Source: Pisaster brevispinus (Eukaryota; Echinodermata; Asteroidea; Forcipulatida; Asteriidae). From it: DNA of 64,000 nucleotides. How positions within the stretch are numbered: the first letter of the stretch is position 1; every line of letters starts with the position of its first letter. Shown piece after piece: positions 46,561 to 58,285 of the stretch. Below the pieces are notes generated by a model, which was not told where the DNA came from, ran no database searches, and saw only the letters and a list, made by a program, of their open reading frames with translations. A program made the translations under genes and the position numbers. The stretch covers positions 7,403,001-7,467,000 of the forward strand of contig JAMKCF010000014.1 in NCBI GenBank assembly GCA_023634235.1, given 5' to 3'.

Positions 46561-48125
46561 TATATATATATATAAAATTAGTAGGGGAGATGGCCTTAGC
46601 TTTCGATCCAATCCGGACCTTCGTCAGAGGCATAAACAAGAACAAACACAAACATATCCATTTATAGCAAAAAGAGGAGCAAAGGATTAAGGGAGAGTAT
46701 CAAGAAAAAAAGCGGGAAAATATAGCCAATCAGAGTTGTAAATTAACTGGCTAAGAACCAATAAGAGGGAAGAAGTGAGAACAAAGGATGGTCAGCGTGA
46801 AAGGCTGGATCACTGGACCATAAAGGTGGTACCGCATTGTAGGCATTACAATGCGGGAAGCATGAAAGGGTAAGATTAGAATAAAAGAATCAGTGTAAGA
46901 GGTTAAAACCAAGCAAGAGGAACCTGCAGAGAGAGCAGGTTATTAATCCCTCTGCAGAGGGAATAGGTTATAGACAGGTTGATTTTTAAAAACTTTTTGA
47001 GAGAGAGAAAAGTGTAGGGAACATGTAAATAACAATAACTGTATATATTTTGTACCAATGAAATAAGCGAGAGAAAAAGCGTAAAAATAGACTAGTGGAG
47101 AGGACTTGTTATTTACAGTTATTGTATTTATTTTATATCGAAGAAAAAAACAAGCAAAGGTGGAAGGAGTGTGATGGGAATTTATTTAACACCAGTGTTT
47201 ACGTTGAGTCCAAAGGGTTGGACTGTCTTGAGTTGGTGAATCCAGTGTGATTCTCTGAGTTTGCGGTGTGTGTCGTCACCATTGCAAGCCTCAATCACGA
47301 TGAGTTCAACATCTTTAACGCTGTGATTAAGGCTGTTGAAGTGGATGGAGACGGGGTACAGTTTCTTGGTCTTTATGGAAGAGACATGGTTCGCAAAGCG
47401 AAGACTGAGTTTGGTCTTAGTCTCTCCCACATACTGTAGTCCACATCTTTTACAAGATATAACATAGACCACATTGGGTGTGCTACATAGGGAGTCGGTC
47501 TTGATATTGTAAGAAGAGCCAGTGCTATGACTCTTCACTTTAAGTGCAGGTTTGATGTAGAGACAGGTTCTACATTTAGAGCGGGTACACTTGTGACAAC
47601 CCTGTATCTCTGTTAGTGGTGGTGTTTGGCCTGTACCTGGGGGGAGTTTGGCCCTGACTAGAATGTCTCCCAGGTTTTTAGGGCGGCGGAAAGCAACCAT
47701 GGGGTTATCAGGGATTGCTGAGCGCATCCTCTTAGATGAATGGAGAATATCCATTCTACCATTGAGGATTGAGGAGAGTTTGGGTAGTTTAGGGTGGTAG
47801 GTGGTGACCAGGGCAACTCTATTGGTCGGGACTTTTCTGGACCCCTTGTTGGCCAAAAGAGTATGGCGTGGTATACTGAGGGCCTTGTTGATGGCAAGTT
47901 GAACCCTGCGTTCGCTGTGACCTCTAGAAACAAGGTGTTTCCTGAGGTCCGATGAGCGCCTTTTGTATAGGGTATCTGTGGAGCAGATACGTCTTATGCG
48001 CAAGGCCTGACTGTAAGCTATTGCCTTTTTACAGTGACTGGGGTGGCAACTGTTAGAGAGAAGGTACTGGTGGGTGTCAGTGGGTTTGCTGTATACATCC
48101 GTAGCAATGCCGCTATATATATATA
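46561..48125 (-). mobile_element. Penelope-like retroelement, 5'-truncated
   Basis: The element runs from a TA-rich 3' end (46561-46575) through a 3' UTR with a hammerhead-like motif to the C-terminal half of the Penelope protein. It is truncated at about 48112-48125, where another TA run begins. The (TA)n at both sides may be target sequence. The reverse transcriptase palm is missing. Confidence 0.75.
46572..46632 (-). ncRNA. Hammerhead-like motif at the 3' end of the Penelope-like element (copy 1)
   Basis: On the minus strand: CTGACGA (46627-46621), hairpin GGTCC-ggatt-GGATC, GAAA (46604-46601), then GCTAAGGCCATCTCCCC and a TA run. The motif is in sense orientation and about 550 bp after the GIY-YIG ORF stop. 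Penelope-like elements are known to carry hammerhead ribozymes in their terminal repeats. The motif is complete in core order, but stem III and the cleavage site are not proven. Confidence 0.45.
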
Positions 48126-48174
48126 AAAAAGGCAGAATATTATCACAAGGTGAAATCTGGACTGAAGTCCACAA
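47182..48174 (-). CDS. Penelope-like element protein, C-terminal part with GIY-YIG endonuclease
   Basis: Open frame of 330 codons. The first 22 or so are flanking sequence and not part of the protein. Residues 25-100 (YSKPTDTHQYL, then HPSHCKKAIAYSQALRIRR) are the conserved block after the reverse transcriptase of Penelope-like elements. At 193-204 there is a CHKC...CRTC zinc-like linker. Residues 235-330 are the GIY-YIG nuclease, with VVYVIS and GLQYVGET in place of GIY and YIG, the following Arg and His (RFANHV), and a later Glu. The frame is intact to the stop at 47182, so the copy is recent, but without palm motifs it cannot act alone. The 3' UTR and a hammerhead-like motif follow on the same strand. 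Confidence 0.85.
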   Translation of the reverse strand: MWTSVQISPCDNILPFLYIYSGIATDVYSKPTDTHQYLLSNSCHPSHCKKAIAYSQALRIRRICSTDTLYKRRSSDLRKHLVSRGHSERRVQLAINKALSIPRHTLLANKGSRKVPTNRVALVTTYHPKLPKLSSILNGRMDILHSSKRMRSAIPDNPMVAFRRPKNLGDILVRAKLPPGTGQTPPLTEIQGCHKCTRSKCRTCLYIKPALKVKSHSTGSSYNIKTDSLCSTPNVVYVISCKRCGLQYVGETKTKLSLRFANHVSSIKTKKLYPVSIHFNSLNHSVKDVELIVIEACNGDDTHRKLRESHWIHQLKTVQPFGLNVNTGVK

Positions 48175-50104
48175 GTCCAGAATTCACCTCGTGATCATAT
48201 TCTGCTATGTACTCATAATATGCATGTAACAGATGTATAATAATATATTTATTACAAATGCAAATACTTATATATACAAACAACATGCTGTTACTGGTTT
48301 TATTGCGCACTGTTGTCATTGCTCATTTAAATCTTTTTTTTTTGCATTATAACAAAGGTTAATGCTCATGAAGATGGTTAAAAACATGGTTAAATAAAAC
48401 TACAAAGTGCAGGAGCTGTTCATAGAGTGTCCTCATTGTAAGACATGAATTACGAAGAAAACTAAAGAAACACAAATCAAAACTAGTCACTTTGTATTTT
48501 TGACAATGTTAAAAGATACTATAGTACACTGTTTACTTCTTTCACATTAAACTTGAGCGAATTTTTTAACGGGAATGCTATTCAAACTTGTGAATTTTGT
48601 GCACTTCTGAATTTTTCGTAATTATTAGGCCCCAACCTCAAGGTTTAGAAAAAATAGAAACACTTCTGCCGTTGACGGCGTGCGTCAGAATGACAATACT
48701 TTGGCGTCATGATTGTGTGGGAGTCTGCTTTGTTAAACCCCCATGATGCAACAGAGCGGCTACACAAAACGAAGCACCCACATAATTACGTAACATTAGT
48801 GATTAAGTGAAAGGATTTCTTGTGAATATTTCTGAAAAGCACCGGAGAAGGTATTAAAAATTATTGATTTTTACACAAGTAAAATCAGTTCAATCTCATG
48901 TGAACTCAATTTCCCTATTGATTGAAAAGATTTTGAATGAATTTCAGCAAAGATCACTTGTTGCCATTTTTGTTCAAGAAGGCCTTCAAGAGGCACGTCG
49001 ATACCCACGTTTTCTTCTTTTTCCCCCCTTATGTTTCTTTTTTTCTTTTAGGGCGTTCGTTAATAATGTAATAAGCATTGGTCAGGACGTAAACAGTGCG
49101 TATCACACATCACTGATAGGGTGAACGCCAACGTTTCCGATCCTGATAAAACAAGTTGACCTACTGACCTACATTCTATTGTATACCTGCATTCTACGTA
49201 ACCCGTACGTTTTTAGGTCTGGTGTCTGGTGATTTTTGACAATTTTCATTGGCAAGTTGGCGTCTAGCCACTTTCAGACCAGCATTTATAATCATAAATC
49301 ATCAGGACACGGTATTGGTAGCTTGTATAAATACATTTTTAAAAGTGAAACAAACAACTAAGTTCCCGCAGACGACAGGTTGGGCCGACGTTTGTTGAGG
49401 ATATTAACAAGTCAAGTGTGCATAACGTTCTTTGTGTAATATCAATATGCATTCTTTATATTCGCCTTTTCCCCATCAGCGGCCGAATATGAGACCAAAC
49501 TACCACGCGTTATAACAATAAGGTGTCTTTAATAACTTGCTTTAGTCTATATTTATACATGGTCTAATAAAATCTTACGTGTCATTCGGCCATATTAATA
49601 TTAAGTCCCTAATTAGCCCAATTATGCTGATAGTGCATTGGAATTAAATTATCGCTGTTTTTACATTTTCTTGGTACAGTTTTGGCTAATTATGAAACGA
49701 TTGTTTAATTAAATTTTATTCAAATAAAATTTAGTTAAACATTATCATTAGTATCAAAATACAATGGGGTTAATGATGTGGAAGGGTTTCTCCAAAAAGC
49801 ACAACATGTCACAATGGACAGCCCGTATACAAATAAGAACTAATAAAAACAACTAACCATTAATGGACCAAAAGTAATGGAGCAAAATAAATAACGTGTG
49901 AGAAAAGGGACTGTACTTTATCTTTGACAAAGCAATGTGGTTGAAAATAAATAACCAATGGAAAATAACAGAAAGTTGAACTAAAAGGATGCCGTGTTAA
50001 AATTGTGTTGTTCAAGTCTTTGAGTGCACCTATAGGCCTATGTACCAATCACCCATGAGCTATATGGAGCCCAAAATAGCCATGCGGGAAGATTCAGCCA
50101 TGCC
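48126..50104. other. No gene; AT-rich with one palindrome
   Basis: A near-perfect inverted repeat GTTTAATTAAATTTTATT / AATAAAATTTAGTTAAAC lies at about 49702-49740 with a 2-3 base loop. Open frames of 60-86 codons here have no domain or splice support. Confidence 0.45.
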
Positions 50105-50270
50105 ACTCATTGATCAGAATTGACCCGAATTTCCGGGTCATGTCGGGACTGACCCATTTTCAGTTTAGGTTTAACACAGAATTGTGTCAAAATTACGCAC
50201 TGGATAAAACTGATTCAGAATCCAAATAAAAATTCCCATTCAAAAACAGTTTCCGGGTCAGGTGGAAGAT
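50105..50270. repeat. GACCCGG-type dispersed repeat (copy 2)
   Basis: GAATTGACCCGAATTTCCGGGTC, GACTGACCCATTTTCAG and TTTCCGGGTCAGG with CAGAATTGTGTCAAAAT between. Shares words with 42418-42655 and 51075-51262 but is degenerate. Confidence 0.4.
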
Positions 50271-51074
50271 GTGATCCCGTAATAATGCAACTGGTTTAAG
50301 GATACGTCTGAAATAAACATGATTCCGCAAGGATTATGAGGTCTGTGAAGAACAGTCTGATCTTAATATATTGTATCAAAACCAAATATCCAAATAGTAA
50401 TGGCAAACAACAATTCAAGATGGAAATTAAGAAGAAGTTACTCTTAAGTTTTTGCTGAATCAAAAAAACAAGGTGTTCGGTGTAGACTTATACACATTAG
50501 TAGAGTTGGTGGAATTTAATGAGAAAGGTGTTTGACATGTCTCTGTAGGAAATTATTAGTATACGGAAAGCTAATTGCGGTTCTAAAGATTTGAATTTTT
50601 CAAATAAGAAACATTGATTAGGCCTTGTTTAAAAACCGATGACTTCATAGGTTATCATGACGTCATAGCATATTTCTTATCCAGACATGCAAAATGTAAA
50701 CATTTCTTGAATTTGCAACAGGTTTTTAGCAAATATGTACATTTTAAACAACATTTTTTGACAAATATATTGTCTGAACGCTGTCAGCATTTGTGGAACT
50801 TTTTAAAAGCGCGTGTGGTTTGCTTTCACGGATTAATTCACGTTTTATTTTTCATTGTGGACACATTTTGAGCTCAGTACTCGGCTGGATCCAATAATAC
50901 TTGACAGAACTTTAAAAATTATGAATGAGAAATGTTGGGCTTGTGTTTGGTGTAGACTATCTGCATTTCATCGTGGTTTATTTTTCATCTAAATGTACAC
51001 TGCATTGTACAGATTGCTTTACTGAGGCAGGTTTGGTAACCGTTTGCTGGTTATGCTCATACGTCTAACTTCTG

Positions 51075-51262
51075 AAAACTTCCGGGTACTGTGTGGCCTG
51101 AGCCATTTCTGTATCAGTGTCACCTGGAATCTGCGTCAAAATGACCTCAAAATGAGTCAAACTGACGCAGAATCTGAGTTAAGTTCCCCATTTTTTAAAC
51201 CCCTTTCCTGGTCAGCCTGAGACAGATATGGGTCCGGAATCCGGGTCAATCCTGTCACAGGA
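51075..51262. repeat. GACCCGG-type dispersed repeat (copy 3)
   Basis: ACTTCCGGGTACTG at the left, CTGACGCAGAATCTGAGT in the middle and GGGTCCGGAATCCGGGTC at the right. Same family as 42418-42655 and 50105-50270. Confidence 0.4.
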
Positions 51263-53035
51263 GTTTGTATAGCTTATAATCTGGAGTCTTGTGTCATCAA
51301 AATAAAAATGTTATTCAAACCGAGGTTGGTAGACAAAAGACACCAGATTCATTTTGCTATCAATTAAATAAGTTCAATTGCAATTTTGAATACATAAACT
51401 TAAAAGATAAGTGGGGGGGGGGGTGTCACTTAGTTTTGTCAATCGTTATATAAGCCGGCCGATTATATAGATGTGTATTATTTTAGTAATAGACACATTT
51501 TACATAGATTCAATACAAATTTAAAGATGTGTAATTCTGACATTAATAAGTGTTTGAGTTGAGGGGTTGGCAGTAAATGTAATTTTAATATAAACATAAT
51601 TTTCAAACAATTGTTGACCGTGATCAATACGAACACTCGATGAATGTTTGTTTCCTTTTTAAATTTTATATTCTGTCTTGAACGATCACAAATAAATACG
51701 CCCACAGTTTATTAGTTAATAAGTTTGAAATTTGTTTCACCATTATGTCTAAAATTCGTTGATTTTAATGTTTTATTTCTACGCGAAGAGATTGCTACAC
51801 ATTGAACTAATCTTTCCCCGAATATGATGAACAAAGTGAAGCTAAAAGAGAAGTAATTGTGTGTTTTAGTATGCTGGCCTTGACGCAGGAAATTGTTAAA
51901 GACCCCGCTATATTTCTACGTTATATTCACTGATTGTTTGAGGACATTGAAGCCTGTTGATAATTTACATATTCCATTAAGGAAAACAAAACAAAACAAC
52001 AACACTCGTATGACAATATTTGTCAAAACAAACTTTGTGAAAAGTTACTCGAAGTTTGTTACATTAAATATTTAATACTTTTACATCCCTTGGGAACCGT
52101 CAGTTTCACATCGGATGCGAGTGCCCTGGGGTTTATAAAAGTACACCATCACCAAACAATTACCCAAAACTGAATCCCTTCAGAATTGGTTGACATCATT
52201 TGGTGCTGACTTCCAGGAAACAGTATGTGCTTTTTAAAAAAGGAATTTGAGTGTTATTGTATTAAATGCGTCCGTACGCAAAAATTAACATTTTGTTGTT
52301 ATAAACACAAATTTTGCTATCACAGACAAAACTGATGGCATATGGTAGAAATATTTATGTTTTCCCTTAAATTTGATCAAGAATTCTTATATACTTATTT
52401 ATTTCTGACCGCGTCCGAATTAAACGACTTCGGCTTCAACGATGACGTTGAACTGGGCATTTGCAGATTCCCGCAAAGGTTGTATCACTTTCAATACAAA
52501 GTGACATACGTATCAGTTGTGACAAAGACCATTGGATGGTGAGTCATCGAAACAGTTTCATCATTAATGTCTTGCAGACGCAAATATCCAACATACTGAC
52601 ATGTGACAATAACGGATGCAGAATATCATATTAATCTACATCTCTTATATGGTGCGATTTATGCGTCAGGTGTGCGCAAAATGGCTTTGGAGAATATACG
52701 CACCCAGGACCAATTGCATCGCGCTGTTTACACCGCGGACCTCGGTGCTCAAGACTATGATGGCCTTAAGCATTGACCTCCCCCATAAGCAGCTCCATGC
52801 ACGTGGGCGTCATGCCCTGCTCAACTAGCCATAACAACGAGAACAAATCCATTGCTATATTATATGTATGGTCCCCGCACGCGTACAAGCGGAAAAGTAT
52901 AGGAATAAAATCTTAGGTAAAATTAATTAGGTATGTTTAATGCACTGCCTTTATGTCTTCTTGCCGGCAAGGCGTTTTAAAAGTTGATTTAAACAATGTA
53001 GGCTGTCATCATTGCTTGGCTATCTTCGTGGTTAC
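51263..53035. other. No gene seen
   Basis: AT-rich with a G run at 51411-51423. Several ORFs of 60-70 codons, none supported. Confidence 0.4.
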
Positions 53036-53079
53036 ACCCCCATGTTTCGACACTCTTTTGTTCCGATAGAGTATTTTCC

Positions 53080-53130
53080 AAATCCTAGCCCTAACCTAAC
53101 CTTAACCATAACCGAATAGACCCTAACCAT
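53080..53130. repeat. Degenerate CCTAAC telomere-like words
   Basis: CCTAGCCCTAACCTAACC, TTAACCATAACC and AGACCCTAACC in about 50 bp. An interstitial telomere-like or ancient simple repeat. Confidence 0.5.
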
Positions 53131-53584
53131 TATGGTGTAAATCTTGAGGGAGGTTCCAGGACATACAGGTGTCGGTATACAGAGTGGTCACCATCTTGGT
53201 TAGAGGTTAACTTCCCTCTATGGTACTTTGTTATGACGTTCCAAATGAACTAGAATATCCCATCCCATCTCATTCTGTATTACATGGAATACGAGGTTCC
53301 CCATCCACCCTTTTTTTTGGCCTCCGAATAAAAAAAAGACAATTTTTTAACGTCGACCCTGTCTCAATAAGAACCCTTCACCAAAAATTAAAACACAGAT
53401 AAAAACAAAACCCCAAACCAACTAATCAACCAAAAAAATAACCACCAAACAACCCGACAAACACTAATCAGTAACAGCAGCAGCATCAATAATAAAGCGT
53501 AACGTCATGCGCTAAGCCTACTCAAAGATACTGGGAAACCTGGGGCTGATGACTCGAAGAGCAGTGGCATTATCAGACGTAGCA

Positions 53585-53589
53585 TTTTT

Positions 53590-53626
<37 letters not shown>

Positions 53627-53635
53627 TTTTTTTTT
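53585..53635. repeat. TTTA microsatellite
   Basis: Run of TTTA/TTAT units ending in a T tract, followed by non-coding AT-rich DNA up to about 53800. Confidence 0.85.
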
Positions 53636-53809
53636 GGGGAGGGCGCAAGCGGGGCCGAGATATTTAACAATACAAATCATTTTGTTTTGTTTTTTTGCGT
53701 TTTCTATTATTAGCAATTAATTTATTCATTTATATAAAAAATAATAATAATAATTAAACCATCCGTTTTCCCCATTTATTTATTTTCATTTTAATTTTTT
53801 TCTGTTGTA

Positions 53810-54022
53810 GTGGGGAGCTATTTAATGTATTCTACCATTCTTTTGTACATTTCTCCATCTCATTTGGCTCCAGCCCCCACCCCCTCCCCCGGTAACGCCA
53901 CTGCCGGGGAGACTACTCAGCCCAACCTTATGGATGCGAGGAGTAGCTTCCCATCGTGCAGCCCGGGTTTAGACAAAACTATATTCTCGTTATTGTTGTA
54001 CAGATCGAGAAGAGTTTTGTAA
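53810..54022 (+). CDS. Possible 3'-terminal exon, unknown product
   Basis: A good acceptor (T-rich tract then CTGTTGTAG, ending 53809) opens a frame of 70 codons ending TAA/TAG at about 54022. It has a Pro-rich part (LAPAPTPSPGNATAGET) and a C-terminal SLLLYRSRRVL. AATAAA-type words follow at about 54150. No upstream exon was identified and no family recognised. It could be chance. Confidence 0.2.
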   Translation: MGSYLMYSTILLYISPSHLAPAPTPSPGNATAGETTQPNLMDARSSFPSCSPGLDKTIFSLLLYRSRRVL

Positions 54023-54341
54023 ACATAACAGTGGTTAGTTTTGTGTACACCACTTTGCATATTTAGTTTTGTATATTAAAAAAACATATTTTTTTACTGA
54101 TTGTTTAAGCGTTTTTTGTGGCTGCCAATGTTTGTTTTTCTATTTACGAGAATAATAATAAATAAAATATAATGATAATGGTGATAATAAGAATATTAAT
54201 AACCATACAAATATCAGCATCCTGTTGATCTCCATAATGATTATTTAAAAGCAGTCACATCCAAACAGACAATGCAAAATAAAATTACAGGTAAATTATA
54301 CAAGCCTTCAAAGAAATGGGTTGGAGAATAAAGGCACTTAC

Positions 54342-54420
54342 CTTCATTGACATACAATCGGTTCTCTCCACAATGTACACCTTGCGATATGAAGACAGGC
54401 CTTGATTGCAATGAGCTCCA
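54342..54420 (-). CDS. Possible orphan internal exon, 79 nt
   Basis: On the minus strand, TTTGCCGTGTGCAG (acceptor) and GAAG|GTAAGT (strong donor) bound 79 nt, open in a frame reading WSSLQSRPVFISQG then VHCGENRLYVNE. It enters in phase 0 and leaves in phase 1. The codon mix looks coding, but no partner exon was found on either side. Confidence 0.25.
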
Positions 54421-54424
54421 CTGC

Positions 54425-55800
54425 ACACGGCAAAGACACTTGCTTTCAAGCTAATTATGACAAGCTGTCAGTGCGTGCTGTCATCGAGCGAAGCGAATAA
54501 ATTATGCTAGTCTATACGCGTCAATTATTATACGCGCTGTCCGAATAGGTTGCGGACTGTGAATGTATAATTGAGGTAGTTTTTTAGCTTGACTCTGCAG
54601 CAGACTGTAAGCCCCAAAATAACATCACATCCAGTTCTCAATGCATATTCCATACATTGTCCAACTACACACAGAGAGCAATGATTGTGCCAATCAAGCA
54701 GCTATTTTCAGCGCAAAAACGATAACACAATAAAATAGAAATCTCAAAGTTCAATTAATTATATGCTAATATCTTGTTTTTCAAGTAAACACGTTTTGCA
54801 TTGAGATCTCATCAAAGTGTTGACATTAGAGTGAACGTTTGACGCGATGTTTACAACACAGGCACAATCGGATCACTAGTGTGAATATTTGAGAAATGGT
54901 TCATGGAGACTATACGTGACAATAATGGTGACGAACACGTATTCAGTCGACCTTAATTTTAGTATTTTTGTTTTTCATTATGTATGTGGGAAATCTGAGG
55001 GCCTATATATTTTTAATTTTTGCATCGGGGAGAAGCACGATTGTTTTGGTTTTTACACCAATATATGTATATATAGTTTAATAATATATGAAAGGTGCTT
55101 TTTATTTATTTTTCTGATATAAATATTTAATGCCTGTACATTGGTCTGTGAATGTATTGGGGAAAACGGAGTTAAGCTAAAAGAATCCACCATATTACTT
55201 TCTTTCAGCATTAATAGCAAGCAAGATGTTAGTATAGAAATAGAAGAGACAGAATAAACAGATCAAAATGGTGGCATAACATTTTATTTTGCAATAGATG
55301 TTACCGCCGACATTTCTATTGTCTCAACGTCTGATGTGTATTGTAAATAATAGTGACAAAGAGACCGCACTGTGACTGTGGTCCTTTGGGAACTCATCTC
55401 GCTGTTATATTTACAGTAGGGGTGTAAACCAAAGGCCACGTCAAATCGGTGAAGAGTTAAATATTCTGCTCATGGTCCATGCTGGGTGAATATGGGAAGA
55501 ATATCTCACAGAAAACAAAATGATGCTGTTAGTACCAAGTAGACAATTAAATTAAAAGATTGGTATAATCAATGAATTGAATAGTCTGCTGTTGAAACTC
55601 TGGTGAGCACAGCTGCTCATAAAAACCGTCACGATGAAGACGCTCTTTTTGAAAGGAATGTTGCTGTTGAATTTCCAGTGAGTGAATGAGGGACATCAAT
55701 CTTATTGTGGTATTAGAATTATCCTGCTATTGGGACCCCGGCGATGGAAATTATTTAAAAGAAGTTCGTAAAGTAATTATTCCAAAGACAGCTCAACATC
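54425..55800. other. No gene seen
   Basis: AT-rich intergenic sequence with only short open frames. No repeat ends recognised. Confidence 0.4.
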
Positions 55801-56549
55801 AATCAATCATAATACGTTTATTCAACGTTTATTCAAATCACAGTAATACAAAGTGAATAATACAGAATGCTAAAATATGGTCAAAATGAAAGTACATACA
55901 CATTGTATAAAAGTAATAAAAAAGTGAACTTTAAACAATGGCAACATCTAGGTCCGGGGAGAAGCAATAGCTTTTGTTCCCCAGCCTATGGACGGACAGA
56001 TAAAAAAGACATGCATACATGAAAAGACAGGACATAACGGGTGTAAGACAGAAATAAGGCCGTTGTTATTGCCATATTATACAAAAATTACATTCAGTAT
56101 TTTAGCGTTGATTTAAAAAACGAATTTTTAGTTTTTTTAGTAAAAATAGAAAGAGTTCGTAATGATTTTAAAGAGTCTATCCAGACTATTCCAGAATAAT
56201 GTGCCACGCTGGCCAGCCCCATTTTTGGACAAAGTGGTTCTACGATAATTAACATACAGATTTTTCCTAGCAGTGCTGCGGGTATATTAGGAATGGATGT
56301 TTGAGGAGGTCAGTGTAAAACAGGAGTTGAAACAAGCAGGTAAAACATTATTCTTATATTTATACATACATTTTCCTAAGTTAAAATGATACAGGTCAAC
56401 GAATTTGAACAGTTTTAAATTATCAAAAAGAGGCCCAGAGTGCTCACAATAGTCAGCTTTGGAAATGACCCGAACTGCACGTTTCTGGAGAGTGAGCAGT
56501 TTATTACATTTAGGAGTTCGACTACCCCAAGTAAAAATTGAGTAATTAA
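55801..56549 (-). pseudogene. LINE (non-LTR retrotransposon) 3' part: RT C-terminus and 3' UTR
   Basis: Minus strand from the TTAA at 56549: the frame continues the upstream LINE segment (59703-59381) as LNYSIFTWGSRTPKCNKLL, then LQKRAVRVI, DYCEHSGPLFDNLKLFK, an in-frame TAA near 56290, then RGTLFWNSLDRLFK and the stop at about 56137. Such a tail (LNY.I..WG, L...Q..A.R.I, P....LKLL) is the end of the reverse transcriptase ORF of CR1/L2/Rex-like LINEs. The 3' UTR ends at about 55801 in AATAAACGT and ATTGATTG repeats. One stop is visible within this part; the main break is the 2.83-kb insertion. Confidence 0.8.
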
Positions 56550-57856
56550 GAGTAAGGGACTGTAAATATCAAAGATTTTGGGAAAATGTTGGCCACGGCC
56601 AAAAAATGGATTTCCTTCATATCTTTATATTTGATGGACCTTTGTCCCAAATTAACAAAAATAGTAAAACTTTTTTAAAATAGCTTCGTTACCATGGCAA
56701 CAGCCCAATTAAAATTGTAGGCTTATTTTGCCATATTTTCCATTTTTGGATAGTGAAATTTGCCTATTTTCAAGGCCTCGCTACCATTAAACTGGATATA
56801 GAAAATATTTTCTTTAAAAGTCATGGGTAGGTGGGTCCCTAGAGGCTGCATTGAATGTATAAAAAAAAATCACCAGGTATGCGGGTGGGTTATACCATTC
56901 ATTTCAAATAGGGGTGTTTTTTTTACTTTTTCAAATTATGAAAATATACCATTTTTTGACAGCTTATAACCCCAATGGTAGTGCTCCAATTTGAATGTCG
57001 ACCACATATTGTTGAGATGATATATTGGTCTTGTGAAGAAAAAAAAATTAGCTTGGGGAAAATGTTTTCTTTTTCGCAATGATGCCGTACATTTTCCAAT
57101 TGTTTTCGAAATTCACTGCAAAGTCAACCCCACTTTAAATTCTCTGAAAACGAAATTAAAACTTTGTAAGTAATATTTATTGAAAAGACAATCAATTTTA
57201 TATTAAGTTAGATCAAATATAATGGTCAGTTACTAAAAAAACACTAGAGAGTTGCCATAACTGGGGCGTAACCTGAACAAGTGGGGGGGAGTGGCTGGGG
57301 AGATTCAATGTTTGCACTGCCCTCAATAATTTCTTAAACCTGCAGCTAGTCAACATGAGATTTGCTAATTTACCCTAACATTGGGGTCAAACTATTATAC
57401 CTTGGCAACATTTGTTGTTGCTATGGCAACCACTTGGTAACAGTGGTTTTAAAGGTACAGTATGCCCATGTTCAGTAACTTATAGCTATATGCCAGCAAC
57501 TACTGGTATATTGCAGCAACGCCAGCAAATTAATATATTGTCAGCTCTTTCAAACCAAGTTTTTTTTTATATGTACATACTCCCCCCCCCATAAAAAAAA
57601 TTAAAAATAAAATAAAAAAAAAATTAAACAAAACAACGCACACATAATCCAGTTGTAGCTCAAATTTCAGACTTTCCAATGTGATGAACAGTAATGCCAA
57701 TTTCAATTTGCTATGGAATCCTGCATCAACTCCAAATTTATACTGTACATGTAGTTTCCCTTTCTACTTGAAACAGGTACATCCCCAAAGAGATTGTTCA
57801 ATTTTAGCAATACACATGTATATGGTGATTTCTTGTTCTTCTTCAACCCAGATCTA

Positions 57857-58123
57857 CTAATGCGGAGGTGTGACAAAATCTCTGTCAGTTTTTAAGTTTT
57901 GAAGCTTTTTTGTAGCCGGTTGCTTCTTTCTTACAATCGCACACAAATTAATGTCATCAACACATAGAGGATGCCTGAGGGAGAGAGAATCTTCAACAAT
58001 TTCAATCATTTCAATGTTCATTTCTTCTTCTGCGGGACTTGGAATAGCATCATGATATTCTGCTTCAGCATCAGCTGATGCAGGATTCCATAGCAAATTG
58101 AAATTGGCATTACTGTTCATCAC
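57857..58123 (-). CDS. ORF in the loop of the palindromic element
   Basis: 88 codons on the minus strand, acidic in the middle (PSPAEEEMNIEMIEIVEDS), then DDINLCAIVRKKQPATKKLQ. It starts inside the arm (MMNSNANFNLLWNPAS) and ends in the loop. No family recognised. It may be the remains of a transposase or accessory exon; nothing more can be said. Confidence 0.3.
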   Translation of the reverse strand: MMNSNANFNLLWNPASADAEAEYHDAIPSPAEEEMNIEMIEIVEDSLSLRHPLCVDDINLCAIVRKKQPATKKLQNLKTDRDFVTPPH

Positions 58124-58195
58124 AATGGAAAGTCTGAAATTTGAGCTACAACTGGATTATATGTGCGTTGTTTTGTTTTGTTTGTTTTATTTTTT

Positions 58196-58200
58196 TTAAT

Positions 58201-58239
<39 letters not shown>

Positions 58240-58285
58240 TTATTATTTTTTTTTTATTATTATTATTATTTTTTTTTTTTTGGGG
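58196..58285. repeat. TTTA and TTA microsatellites, T run
   Basis: ATTT units at 58200-58240 followed by ATT units and T and G runs. Present in only one arm of the palindrome, so it expanded after the arms separated. Confidence 0.85.
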
